DNA of 64,000 nt, taken from NCBI GenBank assembly GCA_036936605.1, contig JAUPFV010000004.1, positions 296,526,009 through 296,590,008 of the forward strand. The letters run 5' to 3'. Every line of letters begins with the position of its first letter. Within the stretch, counting starts at the first letter, position 1. This document shows, one piece after another, positions 55,511-64,000 of the stretch. The notes beneath the pieces were generated by a model that saw nothing but the letters and a program-made list of their open reading frames with translations, had not been told where the DNA came from and did no database searches. The stretch is from Limnanthes douglasii subsp. nivea (taxonomy: Eukaryota; Streptophyta; Magnoliopsida; Brassicales; Limnanthaceae). A program made the translations under genes and the position numbers.

Positions 55511-57525
55511 CTTTTTGGTCCGACCAAGCACGTTTGGTCGTGTCATGTCGGGCCAAACATTTTGAAACCTGACCTCTTGACCAAGTTTTTTTTGATTGCT
55601 TGACATCGCACTGTCAGTTTTTTTTAATTAAGTACGGTAGCAATTAATATTGGATAAGATTATTTTTTTTTGGTTTATAATATATGGTTCAAAAAATTTA
55701 AATTTCGTTCGACTAACACATTTATTGTGATAAAAAATAAGTTAAAAATATAAATAATTCGTTAGATATTATTATTCAAAGATACAATTAACCATTAAAG
55801 ATATGGTTAGTCAAATATATTAACAATCTGTTTTTTATTTTTGTTATTTATTGTTTACTCTTTGCACATATATCTATAGTTTGGATCATCATCTGGATTT
55901 ACCATAACAAACTAGTGTCATTTGCGAGACCAAAGACCAAAAACCAAGAACATAGATAATGACGGTTTCAAAAATGAGAAAGTACCTCATCCATTGACGT
56001 GTAAGTTATCAACAAATAAATTGTTGAGCAAAATCCACCTACAGCTGGTATGAAAATTTATTTGACCGACTTCTAGGAGCTGACAAGTGAACTAGACGAA
56101 AAAAATCTAACAATTTTAATAAAATTCAGGGAAATGATGTTCACGCCTCCTCCTCTACAAGTGAAATCTAATATTCGGAATTTGAAGACAACATTGAAGA
56201 AGAAGATGGAGAAGGAGATGATGCAACTCGATACAATATCCCCTTCACAAACACGACCGATGTGGCTACTGATCACTATGCATGGGGATCCTGTAGTAGG
56301 AGCAAGAAACGTTGGCTGCCAAAATAGAAAAATGAGGAGCAGGAATCTAATAACAAAGGATATAGATGAAAGGAGGAGAATAGAGCACGAGCTGGAATGC
56401 CTACCAATCTAAAATAGAAACACAGATGAAAAAACAATCTCGATAGCAGATGCCTCGCTCCGGGTGAATGAACAAAAAGTTCCTCCACTCTAGGATGTGA
56501 TGAATGAAGGTTACCTTAAAGTTCTAGCACCACAGTCAAGGATATAGCGAAATCACTAACAAGTACTAGGAGCTTAACCGGGATCCAACCGAATCATCAA
56601 CATGCCCTAGTGGCTTAATCAGAAATTCAACCAAATTTTCAACAAACACCGGTGATTCAGTACAAAATCCGACAAAACTATCAACAATTTCAGACACCCT
56701 AAACACAAATCTATTATAGTATAATTTCGAAATTGTACCACCATCGTACCTAACTATGCCTCAAGGATATACTCTTGTTTAGCGAACATTAGATACAAAC
56801 AACCAATATATGCCACATCCAACATATATGGATAAGCATGTCCCTTTAGGTGCTCATCATTCAACATATTTGAATTATTACTATGACACATCAACATAAT
56901 TTCATAACCCTAATGGATATCCATCAGCAAAAGTTCATCATCCGAATGAATAAAAAAATAATCTCCAGTCAAAAGAGGCATGGAAAAGGACACCGACAGT
57001 CATATACATTCATGAGGCAGATATGTATAAGAAAATCAAGAAATTTTCCTAGGGATAATGATTTGCAGGAAGATTCCTCATTAACACTAGACATCTCACC
57101 CGATTATAAGAGATACTTTGTAACTGTATAAATAAGATAAAATATTTTTTAATAAAAAAATTTATTTATTTATTTTTTATAAAATTTTAAAATACAACAC
57201 AATATATAATATCTAATCAAAGATAGTGACCGACCATATATATATATATATATATAGTATGGTCAACACATGAAAATGTTCTAAGTCAAAAAAGAGGAGC
57301 TTTGGGTCCTCTAAGAGACCAAGTCTGGTGAGGAAAGTCAATACGCACTTCAATGCTCTTCCTCAGACTGACATGCACAATAGTGACCTTATTTTTATGG
57401 TGACTATTTATCTTCCTCGTGCCTCGTGAAAATTACCATTTGCAAGTTTCTCATATTCCTTGCTTGGTCGACCGATGTCAGAAAACACTAGCTTAATTGT
57501 GTTTGTATATGGTCTTCAGTAATTT
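55511..57525. other. Unassigned decayed sequence
   Basis: From about 56100 to 57130 the plus strand has longer stop-poor patches rich in Gln, Asn and Pro (for example NQYMPHPTYMDKHVPLG near 56800). They could be a decayed gag or linker of the gypsy remnant upstream, but no diagnostic motif is present. A (TA)n run lies at about 57236-57257. Confidence 0.3.
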
Positions 57526-58326
57526 ATGCATACAAGCTCTCCACTCTATTCGAGCTCGGTTTGGTACTTTTATGCACATAATCCAGCATGCAGGTATGTG
57601 TTAGCGGAGGCACGCAGTTTAATGAGGAACAAGCCTATAATCTCTTTATTTTCACCCACTATTTCCCGCATGCAAGTCGATCATGAAGAATATCCATCGG
57701 AGGTCGACTTTGGTGAACCCAACACAAAGTTGGATAATCTCACGAGCATTTTTTCAGGTGACCCCTGTCTATTTCAATCCGATTCTCTTGCACTTGAACC
57801 ACATTATTGTGGTAACCTTAGGAGGCATTCTTCTGCCTCCAGCAATGCTTCATGCTCTTTAATTTCTTTGGATTCCCAGATGATCCATAATTTCAATATC
57901 TCCCATATTGTTGGAAGCTTTACGTGCGCCAATACCATCGAACCACTTAAAATCTTTCCCACGGTTGCAAGTCATTTCTCAGAGTCCCTCAATGTTTTTG
58001 TTAACCCCACTCATAGTATAGCCACGCCAACCATATACTCCACAAGTCATGAATTAACTACCCATGTTGACATGCGTAACGTCACTCTTTTGCATGCCCA
58101 GAATGTGACACTAAGGCCCGTCATTTTTGTTCATACACCATTCTTCAATCCTTTTCATGTGGAGGACTATTTCAATATGTTCTTTACCAAAGCCAACAAG
58201 TTAAATCTTAGCTCAAGACTGAATCATCCTAATCAAACGTATGGTCACCCTCTCCTTATAGAGCATAAAACCTCTCTTATCCCCTCTCATAGTCCGCTGA
58301 ACATAAATTTGTACCGTCTACTTTAA
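57526..58326 (+). CDS. Unrecognised 266-codon ORF
   Basis: An uninterrupted frame from ATG to TAA, unusually long for this AT-rich region, with balanced composition rich in Ser, His, Pro and Asn. No signal peptide, membrane segment or motif was recognised. It lies just upstream of the DUF4283 pseudogene on the same strand and could be an N-terminal or linker region of the same retroposon, or a decayed element ORF open by chance. No function is proposed. Confidence 0.35.
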   Translation: MHTSSPLYSSSVWYFYAHNPACRYVLAEARSLMRNKPIISLFSPTISRMQVDHEEYPSEVDFGEPNTKLDNLTSIFSGDPCLFQSDSLALEPHYCGNLRRHSSASSNASCSLISLDSQMIHNFNISHIVGSFTCANTIEPLKIFPTVASHFSESLNVFVNPTHSIATPTIYSTSHELTTHVDMRNVTLLHAQNVTLRPVIFVHTPFFNPFHVEDYFNMFFTKANKLNLSSRLNHPNQTYGHPLLIEHKTSLIPSHSPLNINLYRLL

Positions 58327-58729
58327 GTTCCATCAACGACTATTCACACATCCGCCTCTTATATTTCCCTTGATCTTCATCCATTATTTGCGCACATACT
58401 TTCTCTAGGAATTACCCTAACGACCAACTTCCCTCAATAATTTATAGGGCACAACAACCATGTAGAAACATCAACCGGTCTCGAAGTAATCATGGTACAA
58501 CACTTCCCAAGCCTTCAGTCACCATGTTTTCGAATGCGATCCGCCAAAACATCTCACTGCCATCCATCTCTAACTTTCATAAATTTGGGCCAACATGGTG
58601 GCTCCCACCTAGATAACAGGTCAACCATGATGGTTAAGAAAGCAAACACTTCCATATTAAAGATGGAGTGCTAGTAATCCTCCTGATGTCTTCAACGAAT
58701 ACAAATCTAATTAGACATAATGTCTCTCC

Positions 58730-59418
58730 AAGTATTTTATTAGTAAGAAACTAAACTCATATCAAGTTCAATCCATTGCTATAAGATTTTAGGGCATGCA
58801 TGGATTGCAAGAATGTAAGGTAACTCCATCGGGTCATTTCTTCTTTCGATTCTCTAATGCAATATGGGTCATTGGTTCTTTAACAACCACCTTATATTTC
58901 TCAAAAGATGGAAGCCTATGGCCTTCGTAATGAAAGACCCGTTGAATTATATTCCTCTATGGGCCAAGTTTCATGGAATTTCCCACGAGTTATGGTTAGA
59001 AAAAAGACTTAATATCTTGAGCAGTTTCTTTGGCACCCCTATATATGTTGATACTCATGAATCAAACAAAGTTCGTCATAGTTTTTCCAACATTAGTATA
59101 TGAATACTAATGATGGGTTCTCTGATATCTTGGGAATCAGATACCTAGATAAGTACACATCCTTTCATATTGAGTATTAAGACTTAACCCCCTATGTATA
59201 ACACATGTAAGTATTTTGATCATACAATCACAAACTGTCACGAGCCTTATGCTTCTCCTCATTATAATAACTCGTTTGTTACTTGTCATCGACATGGCAA
59301 AAAATCTATCACTGATACCAATGCACAAGCGCATATGGTCTCCACAAGTGATAGCGATACATATCCATCTCTCAATTACAACATCCTTATGATGGGTCTT
59401 GATGGTGACGGAGGTGTT
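58730..59418 (+). pseudogene. DUF4283 / zinc-knuckle (LINE ORF1-like) pseudogene
   Basis: Frame-shifted pieces in family order: QSIAIRF.GMHGLQECKVTP followed by SGHFFFRFSN, then MGHWFFNNHLIFLKRWKPM, then NYIPLWAKFHGISHELWLEK followed by LNILSSFFGTPIYVDT. This is the DUF4283 fold (F..F......V...GPWFF....L.LK.W.P, then IP.W.K..G.P...W.E..L..IAS..G.P..VD). A degenerate knuckle (CKYFDHTITNC) follows at about 59206-59238. Stops and shifts show it is dead. Its tail is part of the triplicated unit, and LTR 1 starts directly behind it. Confidence 0.7.
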
Positions 59419-59744
59419 TGATAAGGGCAAAATTCGCCAGAATAAATAACGAGGGGTTAATTGTGAATAAAAGAGACTTGAAGTAAGTGTTAATGTATTT
59501 ATGATCTTTTTTAGGACCTATTTGTAAACATTGTACTTAATAGGGGGCCTCATAAATGTTAAAATCAGTCCACTAAGGATACTAATGGGTCCACCTTACT
59601 TTAGTATAAAAGGTGACCCACTTTCTTGGTAGGTGGGACATTTAATATTATTCTATTCCATTCGCTCTCTCTCTACACTTTCTCTCTCTAGTCACATCAA
59701 ACGCAAGATCCGAAATATTCCATCAGTCAATTATTGACTCATCA
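59419..59744 (+). mobile_element. Gypsy-2 LTR, unit 1
   Basis: TGATAAGGGCAAAATTCGCC...TTATTGACTCATCA, 326 bp, with TATAAAAG at 59605-59612 and a CT-rich leader. The primer site TGGCGCCGTCTGTGGGAA follows at 59746-59763. Confidence 0.92.
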
Positions 59745-59745
59745 T

Positions 59746-59763
59746 TGGCGCCGTCTGTGGGAA
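59746..59763 (+). promoter_or_regulatory. Gypsy-2 primer-binding site, unit 1
   Basis: TGGCGCCGTCTGTGGGAA; its first nine bases match the complement of a plant aspartate tRNA 3' end. The same site recurs at 61384 and 63025. Confidence 0.7.
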
Positions 59764-59814
59764 ACCGTGATACCAAAAAGGAATTTTTTTTCTTTGAAAA
59801 TCACACTTTGCAAG

Positions 59815-60698
59815 ATGAACAACGAAGCTGTGGCAGAGAGGGTCGGTAGAGAGGTGATCTGAGCCGTCTCGGTGTCAGAAGGCGAGGAAGCGCCTGGTCG
59901 GGAGCGCTACGACCGGGGTCGGGACAAGCGGTCGACCCTAATAATGACCCGAAGACAGCTCCTTGAAGACATTGCCAGACTAAACGCTGAAAGAGAGCGG
60001 GCACTGGACGAGAAAAGGGTCCGGGAAGGGAAAGGCAAGGAACCACTCTTGGAGGGTCGGGAGGAGGCCGACCACAACGTAGGGCCACGCGTCGAAGCCC
60101 GACCTGTCAGGTATTATCGAGAGCCTCATCCCGAGGAAGTCCAAAATGCCAGGACTCAGCGGTACCCAGGGATCATCGCGGCGTGTCGGTTGACTACACC
60201 TCGGATGATTCGTCAGGCAGGGAGTACCGGCGACGGGAAAGGGTCCAACGCACACAAAAGAATCGTTCCCGACGCCTCCGAGGACCCAGGACGGAATCCC
60301 TGAAGTACAAGAAGGGTAGCACCAAGAAGCAAACTCCGGTGTCCTTTGAGAAGGAAGAAATGCCCGCAGCCAGCCGCGAAGAGCGGGCATCGCTTCCTCA
60401 AGTGCCATGGCAACCGTCGAACAACCAGAACCACGGTTACCAAACCAGCAGCCAGTTTATCAGCCAAGAAGATGAGGGACTCTATGGAGTTCAGACGGAA
60501 GGACTTGGAGGAGGAACGTGCGGATTCAGAGTCAATTGGAGGGCATCGCCATTGTCCGACGACCTACTAGCGGGACAGCTCCCGAAGCGATTTGACATTT
60601 CCAAGCTAGAAAAGTACGATGGGAAGAAGGACCCAGATAATCATTTGGAATCCTTCAAAAACTTCATGCTGAGTTTCGACAACGATGATAAACTCCTA
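59815..60698 (+). pseudogene. Gypsy-2 gag 5' fragment, unit 1
   Basis: Starts MNNEAVAERVGREVI and stops at a TGA (59860-59862, CGA in units 2 and 3). A one-base deletion at about 60168 (CCCAGGGATC versus CCCAGAGGATC) shifts the frame. The later part reads NWRASPLSDDLLAGQLPKRF followed by DISKLEKYDGKKDPDNHLES and is homologous to the Gypsy-1 gag core. Ends at the junction. Confidence 0.88.
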
Positions 60699-61059
60699 TG
60701 AATCAAACAAAGTTCGTCATACTTTTTCCAACATTAGTATATGAATACTAATGATGGGTTCTCTGATGTCTTGGGAATCAGATACCTAGATAAGTACACA
60801 TCCTTTCATATTGAGTATTAAGACTTAACCCCCTATGTATAACACATGTAAGTATTTTGATCATACCATCACAAGCTGTCACGAGCCTTATGCTTCTCCT
60901 CATTATAATAACTCGTTTATTACTTGTCATCAACATGGCAAAAAATCTATCACTGATACCAATGCACAAGCGCATATGGTCTCCACAAGTGATAGCGATA
61001 CATATCCATCTATCAATTACAACATCCTTATGATGGGTCTTGATGGTGACGGAGGTGTT

Positions 61060-61382
61060 TGATAAGGGCAAAATTCGCCAGAATAAATAACGAGGGGTTA
61101 ATTGTGAATAAAAGAGACTTGAAGTAAGTATTAATGTATTTATGATCTTTTTAGGACCTATTTGTAAACATTGTACTTAATAGGGGGCCTCATAAATGTT
61201 AAAATCAGTCCACTAAGGATACTAATGGGTCCACCTTACTTTAGTATAAAAGGTGACCCACTTTCTTGGTAGGTGGGACATTGAATATTATTCTATTCCA
61301 TTCGCTCTCTCTACACTTTCTCTCTCTAGTCACATCAAACGCAAGATCCGAAATATTCCATCAGTCAATTATTGACTCATCA
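61060..61382 (+). mobile_element. Gypsy-2 LTR, unit 2
   Basis: 323 bp, same ends as unit 1; lacks one CT of the leader and one T of a T run. Primer site at 61384. Confidence 0.92.
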
Positions 61383-61454
61383 TTGGCGCCGTCTGTGGGA
61401 AACCGTGATACCAAAAAGGAATTTTTTTTTTCTTTGAAAATCACACTTTGCAAG

Positions 61455-62340
61455 ATGAACAACGAAGCTGTGGCAGAGAGGGTCGGTAGAGAGGTGATCC
61501 GAGCCGTCTCGGTGTCAGAAGGCGAGGAAGCGCCTGGTCGGGAGCGCTACGACCAGGGTCGGGACAAGCGGTCGACCCTAATAATGACCCGAAGACAGCT
61601 CCTTGAAGACATTGCCAGACTAAACGCTGAAAGAGAGCGGGCACTGGACGAGAAAAGGGTCCGGGAAGGGAAAGGCAAGGAACCACTCTTGGAGGGTCGG
61701 GAGGAGGCCGACCACAACGTAGGGCCACGCGTCGAAGCCCGACCTGTCAGGTATTATCGAGAGCCTCATCCCGAGGAAGTCCAAAATGCCAGGACTCAGC
61801 GGTACCCAGAGGATCATCGCGGCGTGTCGGTTGACTACACCTCGGATGATTCGTCGGGCAGGGAGTACCGGCGACGGGAAAGGGTCCAACGTACACAAAA
61901 GAATCGTTCCCGACGCCTCTGAGGACCCAGGACGGAATCCCTGAAGTAGAAGAAGGGTAGCACCAAGAAGCAAACTCCGGTGTCCTTTGAGAAGGAAGAA
62001 ATGCCTGCAGCCAGCCGCGAAGAGCGGGCAGCGCTTCCTCAAGTGCCATGGCAACCGTCGAACAACCAGAACCACGGTTACCGAACCAGCAGCCAGTTTA
62101 TCAGCCCAGGAGATGAGGGACTATATGGAGTTCAGACGGAAGGACTTGGAGGAGGAACGTGCGGATTCGGAGTCAATTGGAGGGCATCGCCATTGTCCGA
62201 CGACATACTAGCGGGACAGCTCCCGAAGCGATTTGACATTTCCAAGCTAGAAAAGTACGATGGGAAGAAGGACCCAGATAATCATTTGGAATCCTTCAAA
62301 AACTTCATGCTGAGTTTCGACAACGATGATAAACTCCTAT
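61455..62340 (+). pseudogene. Gypsy-2 gag 5' fragment, unit 2
   Basis: Open from MNNEAVAERVGREVIRAVSV to a TGA at 61920-61922 (CGA in the other units), with a further TAG at about 61947. The frame then runs again to DNDDKLL and ends at the junction. Confidence 0.88.
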
Positions 62341-62700
62341 AAATCAAACAAAGTTCGTCATAGTTTTTCCAACATTAGTATATGAATACTACTGATGGGT
62401 TCTCTGATGTCTTGGGAATCAGATACCTAGATAAGTACACATCCTTTTATATTGAGTATTAAGACTTAACCCCCTATGTATAACACATGTAAGTATTTTG
62501 ATCATACCATCACAAGCTGTCACGAGCCTTATGCTTCTCCTCATTATAATAACTCGTTTGTTACTTGTCATCGACATGGCAAAAAATCTATCACTGATAC
62601 CAATGCACAAGCGCATATGGTCTCCACAAGTGATAGCGATACATATCCATCTCTCAATTACAACATCCTTATGATGGGTCTTGATGGTGACGGGGGTGTT

Positions 62701-63023
62701 TGATAAGGGCAAAATTCTCCAGAATAAATAACGAGGGGTTAATTGTGAATAAAAGAGACTTGAAGTAAGTATTAATGTATTTATGATCTTTTTAGGACCT
62801 ATTTGTAAACATTGTACTTAATAGGGGGCCTCATAAATGTTAAAATCAGTCCACTAAGGATACTAATGGGTCCACCTTACTTTAGTATAAAAGGTGACCC
62901 ACTTTCTTGGTAGGTGGGACATTGAATATTATTCTATTCCATTCGCTCTCTCTACACTTTCTCTCTCTAGTCACATCAAACGCAAGATCCGAAATATTCC
63001 ATCAGTCAATTATTGACTCATCA
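62701..63023 (+). mobile_element. Gypsy-2 LTR, unit 3 (likely the 5' LTR of the element leaving the window)
   Basis: 323 bp, nearly identical to unit 2. The primer site starts at 63025. Only this unit continues past the DNDDK point into further gag sequence. Confidence 0.92.
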
Positions 63024-63095
63024 TTGGCGCCGTCTGTGGGAAACCGTGATACCAAAAAGGAATTTTTTTTTTCTTTGAAAATCACACTTTGCAAG

Positions 63096-64000
63096 ATGAA
63101 CAACGAAGCTGTGGCAGAGAGGGTCGGTAGAGAGGTGATCCGAGCCGTCTCGGTGTCAGAAGGCGAGGAAGCGCCTGGTCGGGAGCGCTACGACCGGGGT
63201 CGGGACAAGCGGTCGACCCTAATAATGACCCGAAGACAGCTCCTTGAAGACATTGCCAGACTAAACGCTGAAAGAGAGCAGGCACTGGACGAGAAAAGGA
63301 TCCGGGAAGGGAAAGGCAAGGAACCACTCTTGGAGGGTCGGGAGGAGGCCGACCACAACGTAGGGCCACGCGTCGAAGCCCGACCTGTCAGGTATTATCG
63401 AGAGCCTCATCCCGAGGAAGTCCAAAATGCCAGGACTCAGCGGTACCCAGAGGATCATCGCGGCTTGTCGGTTGACTACACCTCGGATGATTCGTCGGGC
63501 AGGTAGTACCGGCGACGGGAAAGGGTTCAACGCACACAAAAGAATCGTTCCCGACGCGTCCGAGGACCCAGGACGGAATCCCTGAAGTACAAGAAGGGTA
63601 GCACCAAGAAGCAAACTCCGGTGTCCTTTGAGAAGGAAGAAATGCCCGCAGCCAGCCGCGAAGAGCGGGCAGCGCTTCCTCAAGTGCCATGGCAACCGTC
63701 GAACAGCCAGAACCACGGTTACCAAACCAGCAGCCAGTTTATCAGCCAAGAAGATGAAGGACTCTATGGAGTTCAGACGGAAGGACTTGGAGGAGGAACG
63801 TGCGGATTCGGAGTCAATTGGAGGGCATCGCCATTGTCCGACGACATACTAGCGGGACAGCTCCCGAAGCGATTTGACATTTCCAAGCTAGAAAAGTACG
63901 ATGGGAAGAAGGACCCAGATAATCATTTGGAAGCCTTCAAAAACTTCATGCTGAGTTTCAACAACGATGATAAATTCATATGTAGAGCTTTCTCTATGAC
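63096..64000 (+). pseudogene. Gypsy-2 gag, unit 3, continuing beyond the window
   Basis: Starts MNNEAVAERVGREVIRAVSV. A TAG at 63504-63506 (GGCAGGTAGTACC, where the other units have GAG) interrupts the N-terminal part. After it the frame runs through NWRASPLSDDILAGQLPKRF and NDDKFICRAFSM at the window edge, matching Gypsy-1 DDDKLLCRAFSQS. Whether an intact pol follows cannot be seen. Confidence 0.85.

Larger units (their letters stand above)
59060..63980 (+). repeat. Tandem triplication of a 1,641-bp LTR-gag unit
   Basis: Units 59060-60700, 60701-62341 and 62342-about 63980. Each holds the DUF4283 tail, an LTR, primer site and 5' gag up to DNDDKLL. At both internal junctions gag (...AAACTCCTAT) meets AATCAAACAAAG from the DUF4283 tail. 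The outer left end has CATG before AATCAAAC, while unit 3 reads on through TATGTAGAGC, so a 3-bp ATG microhomology marks the join. Units 2 and 3 are more alike than either is to unit 1. Confidence 0.95.

Noticed and set aside
59137..62712. 97-codon minus-strand frame repeated three times in the DUF4283 tail
   Set aside because: Its repetition is explained by the triplication; it opposes a decayed plus-strand protein and has no motif.
59801..63749. Minus-strand frames of 95-162 codons repeated in each Gypsy-2 unit (PPDPPRVVPCLSLPG type)
   Set aside because: They recur only because the gag sequence is triplicated; GC-rich antisense shadows.
1..64000. CRISPR array or bacterial operon
   Set aside because: The direct repeats seen are tandem or LTR repeats without regular spacers, and the window is clearly plant nuclear DNA.

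Overview
The window looks like nuclear DNA of a flowering plant, probably a dicot; the species cannot be told from the sequence. Evidence: a seven-exon KUP/HAK/KT potassium-transporter gene with GT-AG introns, plant-type LTR retrotransposons (Tat-lineage Ty3/gypsy, several Ty1/copia), an Au-like SINE, a Mutator-like element, hAT and plant-mobile-domain pseudogenes, and very AT-rich spacers. Only two host genes are supported: the 3' end of an unidentified gene (2-280, +) and the complete KUP gene (46141-41876, -). Almost everything else is mobile-element sequence of different ages.

Layout. 0.3-5 kb: AT-rich spacer, a cluster of one good and two decayed SINE copies, and a copia remnant. 6.2-8.5 kb: a copia LTR fragment, a gypsy solo LTR (-) and a DUF4283 pseudogene (-). 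9.7-28 kb: a three-level nest. A hAT transposase pseudogene (-) is split by a decayed copia element (Copia-A, 9976-26042). The 3' LTR of Copia-A is split by a young 10.56-kb Tat-lineage gypsy element (Gypsy-1, 15236-25794) with an exact 5-bp target duplication. 29.3-40.1 kb: two diverged copies of a 3.4-3.8-kb segment flank a 5'-truncated copia element (Copia-B). 41-46.6 kb: a copia primer-site relic, then the KUP gene. 47.6-59 kb: gypsy remnants, a plant-mobile-domain pseudogene, a second solo LTR with a perfect TSD, a 443-bp Mutator-like element with a 9-bp TSD, and a DUF4283 pseudogene. 59-64 kb: a tandem triplication of a 1,641-bp unit (DUF4283 tail + LTR + primer site + 5' gag), whose third copy runs out of the window into what may be the body of a second Tat element (Gypsy-2).

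How the genes work together. Gypsy-1 is the only element here that looks potentially active. Its LTRs differ at 3 of 513 positions. Gag-protease and the reverse transcriptase-RNase H-integrase part lie in one frame, separated only by a single amber codon in a readthrough-like context. The 3' third carries a spliced antisense gene of about 959 codons with its own TATA box. The KUP gene is the only complete host gene. The other elements are broken by stops, frameshifts or truncation and mainly record the history of the locus.
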